This document shows, one piece after another, positions 33,143-44,880 of a DNA stretch of 64,000 nucleotides. The notes beneath the pieces were generated by a model. The model was given only the letters and a program-made list of their open reading frames with translations. It was not told the DNA's origin and did no database searches. The translations under genes and the position numbers were made by a program. Source of the DNA: Toxorhynchites rutilus septentrionalis (lineage: Eukaryota; Arthropoda; Insecta; Diptera; Culicidae); contig NC_073746.1 in assembly GCF_029784135.1 (NCBI RefSeq), forward strand, positions 256,594,994 to 256,658,993, read 5' to 3'. Every line of letters begins with the position of its first letter. Positions within the stretch are counted from its first letter, which is position 1.

Positions 33143-34126
33143 GAGGAAAAGGGGGGAATTTGGACCACCTAAACAAATCGCCTAATATTTCCAAACCAAT
33201 ACGGTCTAAATAAAAAATGTCACATTGTATACCGAGCTACACTTATTTTCCCTCAATAAATAATGTTCAATCATTATATAAAGCTTCAATCTACCAAATA
33301 TATCATAAAATAAAAGAGATGGTTTTTGGACATTCAAATTTGATGCGGGGTGATTTGGACCATCTGTGGGGTGATTTGGTCCAGTGTGTGTTTCATCGAG
33401 AAAAACATATTTATGTTTATGTGAAGTATTTTGGAATAATATTACAATCAGTAACAATGTTTTGGAATCGATACAAGGTGTCTTGGCCAGATTCCAGACC
33501 AGAAAAGTTAGATTAACACCATCTCGAATTCTGCATGAACTTTTCACTGTTGGTCGAGCATTTTCAAACACTTTTGATGCTTGGCCAAATAAAATCCGTT
33601 CTCGATGGCCTGCGTTTTTTCAAGCTCCTCCTTCTTCCAACGTTGTCTGTCCATCCTCTTTTTGTAATTCAGCGGCATCTGGAATCGATTAGACCAAAGA
33701 AAAGTCTGAAACCTGTAGGACCAATTCACCCCACAGAAACGTGTCCATGTCACCCCACACAACACGCAAAAATTAGAATGCAATTAATTTCATGTATTGT
33801 TATCAAACTTACAGCTTTGCTATATCAAATTGTTCCTTTTCTGTAGGCAAACAGAACTTTACTGCACAATACACGAAAAGTTTGTTTGATTAGCGGGAAA
33901 CACCTTAAAACCACTATCGGAAAACATACATTTTTTGACGATCAAAGTGCTTGTTGTGTTTATGCTACTGTTTCCCTCTACTTGTGAAGTTTTTATCAGT
34001 TTTTTTACTTTAGGTACATGCGGTTCAACAATAGAAGGAAATGAAAAAATCCAAGTTGAGTCGTAATTTTTGAGATAAAGGGGTGGTCCAAATCACTCCA
34101 TATGACCAAATCACCCCGTGTTACCC
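33143..34126. mobile_element. TA-flanked MITE with GATTTGGACCA repeats, copy III
   Basis: Left AGTAGAGGAAAAGGGGGGAA then TTTGGACCACC. The reverse complement of the right end is AGTAGGGTAACACGGGG then TGATTTGGTC. TA borders lie at 33141-33142 and 34127-34128. Internal repeats of GGGGTGATTTGGACCA / CCAAATCACCCC occur at 33349, 33371 and 34085. ORFs of about 100 codons inside overlap on both strands and show no transposase motif. The end layout recalls the elements at 12199 and 20379. Confidence 0.65.
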
Positions 34127-34389
34127 TACTGTAAATAAAAAAATACCATTTTGTTAATCGAGACACCCTTTGTTCTTTCTTCCGACGTTTAAATTCTGAC
34201 TTTACCACAATTATCACGATCAGTTCTCTCCAGAACTATTTTTTGAGAGTTAATTTTGCAGCGAGTGATAATTATAGAAAATGAATTAATTCTGACGGGT
34301 TGCACCGAACACTTGGGTTACTATGAATGACGATGCACAAGAGATCTCATCATCAGGTGTTTCGCATGGAAAAAAGTAAAACAAGTTCA

Positions 34390-34490
34390 TTTTTGACGTA
34401 GAACTACGTCTTTCATTTCTGTACTGGGGTGTTAGTACAGTGTTTCGAAAACGAGAGCGTTACATTAGAGGTAGAAAGTTTTGAGCATTA
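34390..34490 (+). repeat. Copy of the GACGTAG..CTACGTC repeat family
   Basis: TTTGACGTAGAACTACGTCTTTC is followed by TACTGGGGTGTTAGTACA and TTTCGAAAACGAGAGCGTTACA. The same order appears inverted at 52410-52505. Non-coding; full length of the family not determined. Confidence 0.65.
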
Positions 34491-34643
34491 TACCTTTGCG
34501 GTCGTTTGTATCAGCAACAATGTGACAGTTTACTCTTCTCCCAACCGAATTTTAATGTCTAGTGAGCTTGTTCACGAATCAAAACGGTGCTCCTATGAAT
34601 AATAGAATACTACTCTCTAGACTGTATAAACAAAAGCTGTCAC

Positions 34644-36746
34644 CAGGGTTGCCAACCATAATTTTAAAAAATCAGGAAGAATGAAATAAAAATCAGGACA
34701 AATCTGGATAGCTCATAAAGGGTTGTCCGAAAAGTAAATTTCGATTTTTGGGAAATCAAAAAAATTATTTTCTATCAAAGCATTATTATTTAATTTTATA
34801 TCCATAGTTTTGTTTCACAATATTTCGTCATCTTTCACACAGCTTAAATATTGTATCCTCCCAGAACACGTTTGCTTCCTCGTCGAAAACTGCTGCAAGC
34901 CATACATGTGAGAAAAGGTTGCTTGATAGTAGCTCATAATACATAATCCATTCCAAATTCCACCAGAAACAGAGTAAATCTTTCTTCGGGCGAAGACCGG
35001 ATATGTAAAAGAATTAATAAGCATGGTATAATTCCTCGCATAAGCGGAAATGCTGGTGTTTCGCCTAACCTTTTGATCGTTTATATTTTTTCCGAAAAAC
35101 CATAACCATCAGAATCACTACATTCAATTGCAGAGAAATCAATATTCAAAGTTTCACTGAATTCATCGTTCATGCTTTGGAATTAACCTTTAATCAACAA
35201 ATGAGGAAAGTGGGGTGGCTGCCATACAAATGAAACTAAATCTTCTGCATTACTCAAGAATTAATCACGCAAATGGAACCAAATTTTGCATGTAGAGGTT
35301 TTAGGGTGCAATAAATGATTCTATGGTGGTTAGACTATCCACCCCCCTCTCTAAGGGGGAGCTGCCATACAAATGGAAGACAAATTTCTGCATAATTCGA
35401 AAACTAATCAAACAAATGGAGCCAAATTTGTAGAAATGAAGCATACATTTCTGCATAATTCAAGAACTAATCAAGCAAACTGAACCAAATTTGACATGTG
35501 GAGGTTTAAGGGGTCAAGAAACATTTCTAAAGTGGTTCAACACTCCTCCCACCTTTCTGAAGGAGAGAGGGGGGGGGGGTGTTTCCATAGAAATGAAACA
35601 CAAATTTCTGCATAACTCGAGAGCTAATCAAGCAAATGGAACCAAATTAGGCATATGGAGGTTTTATGGTACATTAAATGTTTCTATGGTGGTTCAACGC
35701 TCCACCCTCCTCTCTAAGGGGGGGCTGCCGTAAAAATGAAATACAAATTAAAGGTGGTACACAAACACAAACTTCTGCATAACTCGAGAACTAATCAAGC
35801 ACAATTTGCGATGTGAAGGTTTTTGGGTATGAGAAATATTTCTATGATGGTATGAAACCCCTCCCTCCTTTGGAATGGAGGAGGGTCCAATAGAAATATT
35901 ACACATATTTCAAACAAGAATATTCCAACCAAACATGACAATTGAAAATTTTCGGAAAAGTATGAAAATTGAATCAGAAAAAAAATTAAAAAAAAATTCA
36001 GAAAATTAAATTCTCATATGTTCTACACACGATGAAACGCACTCCAATATCGTCTTCGATCTATACCAATAAAAAAGTATCGCCGAATGTGTTAATTAGA
36101 GCAGAACTCGAGGAAGGAATTGTCCGATTTAGGACTGTCTTTATTCTATCATATTTTCTGTATAAAATATTTATTCCATGTAACGGAAAAACATGTTATT
36201 TGCAAGTGGTTGAGAAATATTGAAAGAGAATTGTGTCTGAAAATAATCTGATTTTATAATGATGAATTTTGTTAGAAATATTAGGAATTTTATAGTAAAA
36301 GGTAAATTCAATGGGGTCGATTGGAAGATCAATCAATGAACAGTTCTGCGATTGGACCCATGAACTTGCTCATAGTAAGAAAACGTGAATGTTTGAAGGT
36401 ATTGATAACAAAAAAACAAATTTTGGGCGGGACGAAGCTTGCCGGGTCAGCTAGTTACATATAAAATCTTTTTGTATTGACTGTGGATTTAAAATATTTG
36501 CCTTGAGTAATTTAAGTAAGATAGATACAAGTGCGTACCGGAGAACTATCATGAGAGAAAACTTTGACATGGAAACAAATATTTATATACATTATATTTA
36601 TTACAAATAATGTAAAGAGTTCAAAAATCTCGAAAAATTAGGATCTTTTCAGAAAAATCAGGATAAATTGAGTGTTCGTCAGGATATCAGGGAGCGTGCT
36701 AAAAAGTCTGGGAAATCCTGAAAAATCAGGAAGGTAGACATCGCTG
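34644..36746. mobile_element. hAT-like DNA transposon, non-autonomous, carrying a nested repeat
   Basis: The left end CAGGGTTGCCAACC and the reverse complement of the right end CAGCGATGTCTACC are imperfect terminal inverted repeats of the hAT CAGNG type. The 8-bp target GCTGTCAC is duplicated exactly (34636-34643 and 36747-36754). Subterminal AAATCAGGA motifs occur at both ends. About 1.25 kb in the middle (35205-36455) is a nested microsatellite-type repeat. The remainder (34700-35200) contains GGTTGTCCGAAAAGTAAATTTCG, seen at the ends of other transposons, and no transposase ORF. Confidence 0.75.
35205..36455 (+). repeat. Microsatellite-type tandem-repeat element, copy B
   Basis: Tandem ~120-150-bp units (AATTTCTGCATAACTCGAG and similar at 35238, 35387, 35446, 35605 and 35773), then the unique distal part with AACATGTTATTTGCAAGTGG and GATTGGACCCATGAAC, and the terminus GGGACGAAGCTTGCCGGGTCAG then CTAGT at 36429-36455. 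The 5' microsatellite end is missing. Nested in the hAT-like element. Confidence 0.78.
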
Positions 36747-37177
36747 GCTGTCACCCATGCTTGATGAAAGGCCTAATGGAAAAGTCCATATATTGCAAAC
36801 TGTGAAGATATAAAAAGCATTGCTATGTATGTTCATACAGGCAGATAGAAGGCTGAAGACAACAAAATATTTTTTTGATACATTCGAAAACCAGAACTGC
36901 ATTTTTGGGTTTGTTTCGAAGGGTATCACACGAAGGAGAATTATAGTATATAATAAACATGACTATAAACCCATTTTGTACTCAATACTTATCTGGAGTT
37001 TATATAAAAATACATACATCTTGTTCATCTTTCATGATCTCACAGGCCATACATATACTGCATATAATCTCAGAAAGTTATACATCCTTACATTTCAAGT
37101 CAAAATAATTCCGACCTCAAAGAGTCAATATCTTTTTGCCGGTGAAACGAAGTGCTATGATAATTATTTCATTCGAA

Positions 37178-38150
37178 AGATAAAATGTGTAAAATGTATG
37201 CTAGTTAATTATTGATCCGAAAATATGTTTCAATTGCTTCAAAATTTCTTTCAAAACAGGCTATTGAAATCACACAAATCTGTGCCCGCTTAGAGATCCA
37301 TTTAGTTGTGATTGCGAAATGACTGGAGAATGGTCTTGATCACTCGCCAAAGCACTATGCTGTTTTAGAGGCATTTAGCCATTGACTGGTTCATCTCTGT
37401 AACCACTATGCTCTTCTCTCCCAATTCCGTTTCTTTTCTGCCGCTGGACAGCACGGAGCCTATAGCGAAAAATCAAGTATCGATGATAATTCGATACAGA
37501 TTGCGTACAAAAAGATGCTTTTGGTTATGGATTAGATTGCGGAGAGTACAAATTGTTTATTTGGGGTAGAGAATATTTCATCATATTAAATAAACCACAT
37601 TGTTTCGGGAAGCAGTTCTATTATCGAATTTTCACGAAAGCCACAATCGATCGATGATTCTAAATAGTGAGGAGGGTGTATTATTTGCGTTGGGTATTTT
37701 GGAGGAGGAATCGATTCTTACTTTGAGCGTTAATGATTCTGCTCCAGCTCAACAAAGTGGTATTTTATTTGAAAGATAAAATGTCTAGGAGTTATATGCT
37801 TGCTACTTATTCACAATTATTTCAATAGCTTATACATAGCTTTGGAAACAGGATATTGAAATCACACAAATCCGTATATAAGAGAGTGCCTGCTCGGAAA
37901 TTCACTTAGTTATGATTGCAAAGGGGATGTAGAATGGTCTCGCTCGTTCACCAAAGTACTATGCTCTACCTCTTCCTCTCCCAATCCCGTTTCTATTCTG
38001 CCGCCGGACTAAACGGAGCCTTTAGCGAACAACGCAGTATCGATGATGATTCGACACAGATTGCGTACAAATAGTGCCATTGGCTATGGATTCGATAGCG
38101 GAGAATACGAAGTGTTGAATAAAGAGAATATATCACCATATTAAGGTGAA
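37178..38150. repeat. Diverged tandem duplication, offset ~595 bp
   Basis: Copy 1 (37178-37590) and copy 2 (37771-38150) share ordered blocks: AAAGATAAAATGT, TATTGAAATCACACAAATC, TTAGTTGTGATTGC, CTCTCCCAATTCCGTTTC, CGGAGCCTATAGCGAA, GTATCGATGATAATTCGA and CAGATTGCGTACAAA. Small gaps and many substitutions separate them. Copy 2 has an extra TATATAAGAGAG where copy 1 has a gap. No ORF spans either copy and no transposon ends are visible, so this may be duplicated unique DNA with possible regulatory content. Confidence 0.75.
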
Positions 38151-38250
38151 GGTTGAAGCTAGCCATTGTAGGTAAACCCACGTGTAAAAATGGGGTAATA
38201 GTGTTTGTGTGAGAAGAGCAAAGCACACGTAAATAGATCAATTCACTTAC

Positions 38251-38280
38251 CAGACTGTGTGGCGCTACGTTGACACGAGT
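38251..38280 (-). other. Candidate 30-nt microexon
   Basis: On the minus strand a pyrimidine-rich stretch ending TTTATTCATAG is followed by 30 bases with about 53% GC and then CTG|GTAAGTGAAT, a near-consensus donor. Thirty bases keep the reading frame, and two of the three frames are open. The contrast with the AT-rich surroundings is suggestive, but there is no homology support, and short chance combinations of this kind do occur. Confidence 0.3.
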
Positions 38281-39498
38281 CTATGAATAAATTGGAAAAA
38301 ATAACAATTCAACGATACGACACGATATGTTCCGATGAACAATTGCAAATATAAATATATATAGAAGGTGCATTTGCATATGAAGTAAAATTCTGATTAT
38401 ATGCGAGCGTAACATGAGCAAAAAAAAATGTTATAACACAATACAAAAAAACCATTGCCGAAGATTGAGAAATGAAAATTTAACTTTCAGAGCACTAGCT
38501 CGAGTTTTCCGACGTTTTTCACTATACAGTGCGACAGCAGATAAAAATTTAATATCTTATGAGTAACCGATTAGAGTTTGGTTGATATTACTGGATGGGA
38601 AGAGTGCGAAAACGATCATTTTCTTCACACTGTTTCGCAACATTATTGATTTTCGGGTGAGGAATGAGGGAGGGAGATGAAAGAAATAAGCGCCATTGTG
38701 GCAGCCATTTGTGGCTAGCTTCCACCTTCACTTTAAAGTAACCGCATTGTTTGATGAAAGTAACAGCGCTAATATTGAATGTCACACCCAACAAAAAGAT
38801 GCTCATAAGGGTTCCGTTCATTGTTGATCTTCATACCTTTAGGTGTAGAGAGTTTGTGATCCAGTACACATGTAAGGTTGTTGATTTTATATGTGGACAA
38901 AGATATATAATGGTGGTGGTTGAACAAATATAAAATAGTCTGTGGCGGCAGTAAATATCTAGAAGAAGAGACACTTACTGCCAATAAGGGCACATATCTC
39001 GTATATTGTTCTCACGATCTTCAGTTGTTTCTACAACGTCACGCAAAAAATAACTCAAAAACGAGAAAATAGCATCTCTGATATCGAGATATGTTATGTA
39101 AAAAATCCTCATCTTTCAAGAAAAAATATAAAAAATATGGCCCCCCTTTGCTCCAAACCCATGAAAACAATAAAAAACGACTACAATGAATAATAACGAA
39201 AATAAAATCCATTTCTTTTGCAAGTTCAATATTTTTTAGTAAAAAGCTCATTGGCTTCAATTTGATATGTCGATTATCTAAATCGGTTCAGTGGTTCAAT
39301 AGTTATGAATTTTTGAAAAAAGTCATTTTTGAGAAAAAATGGGAAAAAAATATTTTTCGAAACACCTTAAAATGGTAATGGACACCCTAATGAAAGAATA
39401 AAAAATACGGGTCTTATGTTTTGCGATAAACAACAAAACTACCACTGTTCATGGAAATCTGAGAACCAATATATCGGTTTGGCATAGAATGGCTGTAT
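38281..39498. other. Non-coding, nothing recognised
   Basis: AT-rich DNA with short ORFs only. The stretch around 39240-39400 (AGTTATGAATTTTTGAAAAAAG) has the low-complexity look of an interspersed repeat, but no second copy or border was found in the window. Confidence 0.4.
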
Positions 39499-40257
39499 AC
39501 ATATAAAAATGAAATTCTGTCTGTCTTTCTGATTCTTATGGACTCGGAAATTACTAAACCGATCGACATGAAAATTTGTATGTAGGGGTTTTTGTGGCCG
39601 GAGAAGGATATTATGATAGTTCGAGATAGTTCCCCACTCTCTAAGGGAGGCTGCCATACAAATGAAACACAAATTTCTGCATTACTCGAAAACTAATCAA
39701 GCAAATGAAGTCAAATTTGGCACGTGAAGGCTTTAGGGGACACGGAACGTTTCTATGGTGAATAGACACTCATCCTCTCTCTCTCTCTAAGGGGTGCTGC
39801 CATACAAATGAAGCATAAATTTATGCATAACTCAAGAGCTAATCAAGCAAATAGAACAAAATTTGCCATATGGAGGTTTTAGGGAGCAATGACTGTTTTT
39901 ATGGTAGTTCGACACACCTACCTACTCTCTAAGGGGAAGGGGGCTGCCATACAATTGAAACAAAAACTTCTGTATAACTCGAGAACTAATCAAGTAAATG
40001 AAGTCAAATTTGGGATGTGAGGGTTTTTGGTACGAGAAATGGTTGCATGATGATATGAAACTCTTTCCTCGATTTTGGTAGAAGTACTAGGAATTCTGCA
40101 GTAAAAGGTAATTTTAAAGGGTCGATTAGAAGCTCAATCAATGAACAGTTTTGTGATTAGACCCATGAACGTGCGCCTAGTTAATAAACGTGAATTTTGA
40201 AGGTATAGATAACAAAAAATAAATGTTTGGCTGGACGAAGTTTGCCGGGTCAGCTAG
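39499..40257 (+). repeat. Microsatellite-type tandem-repeat element, copy C (short)
   Basis: Starts ACATATAAAAATGAAATT with CTGTCTGTCTTTCTGATTC and then TTATGGACTCGGAA. It has about three tandem units (AATTTCTGCATTACTCGA near 39671), a shortened distal part including TTTGGTAGAAGTACTAGG, and the terminus GAAGTTTGCCGGGTCAGCTAGT at 40236-40257. Shorter than copies B and D through loss of units and of the AACATGTTATTTGC block. Confidence 0.78.
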
Positions 40258-41540
40258 TATTCTATAAAGAACTGTAAGAACAACTCAAACCAAACTTTAT
40301 CTTCGTTTATAAAATTGTCATTATAGACAAAAGTGATATGATAATCTCTATTATTAATATATTTAAATTAGGCGATCTATCATTACCATTAGACAGCAAT
40401 TAAGGACTTCCCTTGGTACCGATACGGTTTCCAGCAGATAAAATGCGAGAGGTACCTTTATTTCAGCTGAATGTGAGTTTTTCCCTAGAGGATTTTGTAT
40501 CCAAAGAGTCTCATTTCGTTCCAAAACATTGCCCGCTCAACAGTCTGTCTTCCATAATGAGATGCAAACTTAATCATAAAGTACCGGACTCAACATAAAT
40601 CTTTTTTTTTTCAAGAGGGATGATATTTTAGATACTTGTTGTATTCCGACTATTTCCGGTGTATTTGAGAACGAATTTAATTCAACCGATTCGGCAAAGA
40701 ACCTAGCTGAAAGAACTTATTCACGTCATAACAGCATGTCCCGCTCTGTTGGCTTTCGAGTTATTCAATCGAACAAATTTGATTCTTGTTTGGCTGTGCG
40801 GATCATCAGAGATGAATGATTCGTTGGCTTTGGCTTTATTGGTATCTTATAAATATTGCTTATAAATATGCTTTCCTTGAAGAATTATGTCACGATCCCA
40901 GTGCATTCGTGGGTGAAAGCGTTGTGATGTTACAGAAAGAAAGATTTCTCGAAGAGCTGACGGAGACTGCCATCCATCTTGGTGACGAGGGAAGAGAAAA
41001 TATTCGATTTGCAATGATGAATAAATAAACTAGTTTCCGCAGAACGTGTCAAAAATGAGATACAACTGCCAATGAAGCAGCGACGGAGCAAAATTTATGA
41101 ACTTAATCTCATTTGATTCCCGCTTCAGGAAATAAATAATACATTATTCGTTACACGTAGAATGTAAGTATATCGAATAACTGTGAAAGAAATCATATTG
41201 GTTCAAACGGATATTGAACTTACGAGCTATATGAAACATGATTTAAAAAAAGTTTCTCTCATCATTTGGGCAATTTGTGATCAAAATATTTTATCAGAAC
41301 GGATTTGTTAAACGGGGAAACTATCTTCCACGTTACGATTCTCCATTCACATAAACAACACTCACTAATACGCATACACCAAAGCTCAGGATGTATATTG
41401 TAACCACTTGTCATTTCCAACAGCTTCAAAATAAATAATGATGAACTGCTGCGAGTCATCATCAGCTGGCACCGTTCCTTTCTCGTTAGGGTGGAAACAC
41501 AAAGGGCTCTGTGTGATGGCATAATATCCGGACGGTCTAG
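40258..41540. other. Non-coding, nothing recognised
   Basis: Short ORFs only; no domain, tandem repeat or inverted repeat seen. Confidence 0.4.
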
Positions 41541-41546
41541 GCTGTT

Positions 41547-41645
41547 CTAAAAATAGCACCTGTCATTGTCATCTTCCGGTGGCAGGGAGGCGACTTGTTC
41601 CATGGCTTTCAGATGGTGTCAGTTTGCACACTGCAAGTGTTTCAG
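41547..41645 (-). other. Candidate start-codon exon or micropeptide
   Basis: On the minus strand GCCGTTTTCATTTTTCAG is a good 3' splice acceptor ending at 41646. The following 86 bases are GC-rich and contain an ATG at 41601-41603 in a strong context (AAGCCATGGAA). It opens MEQVASLPPEDDNDR, which then either reaches a possible donor CAG|GTGCTA at 41560 or runs three codons further to a stop at 41547. Third codon positions are mostly G or C, unlike the surroundings. No homologue recognised; it could be a coding first exon, a 5'-UTR exon or chance. Confidence 0.3.
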
Positions 41646-41659
41646 CTGAAAAATGAAAA

Positions 41660-44015
41660 CGGCAATTAAACAACGATAATTTTCGACTACCTCAGCACTG
41701 ATTCGGTAGATATTCGTACGCAAATCACATAGTTGAACCAACCATCGTTTAGAATAATGATTCGACAAAACGAAACTCAATCATTAGTTTTTTTTCTGAT
41801 GCTACGGGCTCAACAAAATTCCATTCTATCAGACGGTGTATTGATCGAAATTCCAGTATGGAATTTCAAGGATTCAACATTCATCGTATCCATCCCCTCG
41901 TAACAACATCAGCGAACTAACGAACCCAACAGAAGCAGAAGAAATTGGAGTCGGAATCAACCAAAACGACTTTCTACATACATATCCCCTCACGCTAGAT
42001 CAGCGTTCACGAACAGAACGGGTGAAACCTGATCCAATTTGGTGAATATGTACCAAAGCCCGGGGTTTCAATTTTTATCAGTCCCCTCACTGGTGGAATT
42101 TACATTCACTTGCTACCCGTACATTGTACATCCCGAATTCGATAAAGACTACGGAGACAAAAATTGAATTCTATGGGAAACTATCGGAACGCAGCTCGAC
42201 GACAGGCACCTAGCCGTGAAACTCGAACCAGACCTCTTATTCCATTAGCATGCAAACGAGTTCTCCTAATCGGTTACCGGGGCGGAGAATGTGGCGTGGG
42301 ACTACCTGAACTGTTCTAAGCAACATTTTTTTCCGTCCGATGGATATGAAATAGATATACATATAATGCATTGTAGAGTATTCATATGAATTTTTGATGC
42401 AGAAAATAAAACCAGAAATATTGAATGTAAATATTTCTATCGTAATCTGTAATCTGTTGGTTTGGAAATGAATTTTCCATGCCTGAAGTTTACACGTGTT
42501 CCTGAAGTATTTTTTGATGACTGCATAGCTGAAATGAGTCGAAATATAAACAATTAAATTTAGCTTGCGTCTATTCGCTCAACATAATTCAAATCGTGTC
42601 ATATGGAATTTAAAGTCGAAAGGTTGAATTGAAGAGATGGAGGTAAGGAAAAATATTTGATTTGCGACCATTCAATGGTTATGATTATCGTGTTGCTTGA
42701 TTTAATTCACACGTTTTGCTGTCGCGTGCCTTTTGTGTTTAGTGGAACAAATAGGCGATCCGTATCAAACGCCAAAGATTCAACGCGGGTTTGTTCTAAC
42801 TATAGCGTGGCGTGAATGAGGTTTGTGTGGGGCATGCTTCGCGTGTTAGTCGCTTAGATAGATGTCACACACACTGCCTATGATTGCATAGGAGACGTAA
42901 TCGACAATACCATTAGTGTTGGGAAAATGCATTTTTGTTGTTTTTTGGCCTACAAGCATAACCATGAAAATTTCCGATGAAATGATCTGTCCAATTGAAG
43001 GATATTATCGGCAAAAAGAGGGCCTAGGTGATTTTGAGGATTATAACATATTTTTTTCTATTTGGAAAACGCTTGCGTCTATTTATGCGGACAATCAATC
43101 GTTTCAATGAACATGTGTCCGCATAACTAGACGCAATCACAAGGTTGTTCTGTTTGTAGCGTTAGTATTTATAATTCCGATAATAGTCAAAACGTCTCCG
43201 TCGGTAGTTTCAATTGTTGTCGGATGAAATCAAAATGGTTTGGAAGAAATTTAGTGAAATTTCTGGAAAAGGTGCGAGTCTATGATAATACTTTTTTCCT
43301 GAAGAATACTCTGGGATATGATAAGAACAGCAGGTTCGTGTTTTTTCAATTAATTGAATTTATAAAAGCAATCTGCAATGTTGGTAATTTTAGCAACATG
43401 ATTTACCGATATCACGATCAATCGAATAAAGATGGTGGAGTGACTTACTCCAACGGTATGAGTAAATGCTGAGTATGTGGAATAATTCAATGTTGAATCC
43501 GCGGAGTTATAATGCTAAGAACCAATATTATTTTAATTTTACTACTGATCTGATTGTTTCATTATCTACTTGAAGATTCAAATGCAGAAATTTAGGTAAT
43601 TATAACATTAAAAAGCACAATTGCTTCACTTTGTTCATCGTGTACAGAAAATAGTAATTATATGAGCAGCGTTTAAATGGTTTCTTATATTCATCTATTA
43701 GGAAATATTAAGTAATAAGACACTTTCGTGACAGACATGTTTGGATTCTACAAAGAATGTGATTCAAATGTAGGTTTAGCTCATAGCACACAATACTGAA
43801 AATTGTTGACATTCGAACGATGTATGAAAGCTGTATGGAACTACGTCTGTTATGCGGACAAACAGTGATTTTTCGGAAAGGTTTTTTTCAAAATTGCTCA
43901 AATGTTTTCGAACAAAAAATGTTCGTTTGCATGTTGGTCAAACGTATTGCATTGTGTAGAATGTGAAACAGCAAAAAGTCGATTTTGTTCGTTTCGTCGT
44001 TTACGTCTCCTATAC
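41660..44015. other. Non-coding, nothing recognised
   Basis: ORFs up to 82 codons without domains. The DNA at 41880-42310 is richer in GC and looks unique. No repeats or RNA genes recognised. Confidence 0.4.
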
Positions 44016-44018
44016 AAA

Positions 44019-44110
44019 CATGGGCAGCATAGTGGTTATGCCTGACGTGTTTTTCGAGAGCGATATCGCACATGAGGATCGATAATGGGTTGAGAATTCG
44101 AGGTACATCA
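44019..44110 (+). repeat. Possible tRNA-like SINE fragment
   Basis: GGGCAGCATAGTGGTTATGCC resembles a pol III A box region, and ATAATGGGTTGAGAATTCGAGG about 50 bases on could be a decayed B box. No tail or second copy was found, so the call is weak. Confidence 0.3.
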
Positions 44111-44549
44111 GCCTCATGCTTGATTGCGACCGTTAGCGAACCTATTTTTCGTTTAGAGATTGAAAACCAGGTGGCTAATGCGTTACTCTCCAAACAGAGA
44201 CCACCCGTCATTCTGATTGTCCTGCTATAGTTGAGCCCCCTCAATTAAACGGTCCTAAACGGTTCAAGTCTTCGAGACTGCCGTCTTCAGACTACGGAAA
44301 TATTCGGTATTTGGATGTACCAGAATGGTCAACACCTATATAACAATCTTTCGTAGAACAGCGGACAAATACCGAAGTTGAAGCTCTGGAAAGGGAAACT
44401 CTCGTTTCGGAAAGCGTGAGTTTGAATAGCCGAATTCCTTTAATTTAAAAAAAAACTCTATTTCTACATAACAACTTTCATTCTATTTTATCATGACATT
44501 TTCTTACTCTCGAAAATCTTTCACTACTCTTCTCCTCCTTCCTCTTTGT

Positions 44550-44880
44550 TTTTTCTCTTTATTGCAATCTTGGCCATATCACTATAACTATCGTACCTGC
44601 GCGCAGGGTTACCCCTAATTGGTCGATAACCGGATCCGTTCCAAAACTCGGGAACGTGCGGTTTCGGGTAGTTTGCGATCGGTCGCTCTTCGTGGAATTC
44701 GCAATGCGTATGGCGTGCACCGCGGGATGCTGCGAAACCACCGAGTATCGGTCGGACGTTAGGGTTGACTCCCGTCCGTTTCGTCGTGGATTGGGACTCA
44801 GCCGGTAATTGTCCAGCAGCAAGGTTCTAGATAAGCCGCCTGATGAACAGGCTTTCCTTTATTATACTTAAACGTAATCA
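44550..44880. other. GC-rich stretch of unknown nature
   Basis: Markedly higher GC and CpG content than its surroundings. On the minus strand it contains an 87-codon ORF (44559-44822) and AATAAA-like signals on either side (44559-44564 and 44858-44863 as complements). It could be a fragment of an LTR or leader of an unrecognised retroelement, but no second copy or terminal repeat is present here. Confidence 0.35.

Noticed and set aside
43888..44244. 118-codon minus-strand ORF
   Set aside because: No domain or coding bias; it overlaps a possible SINE fragment on the other strand.
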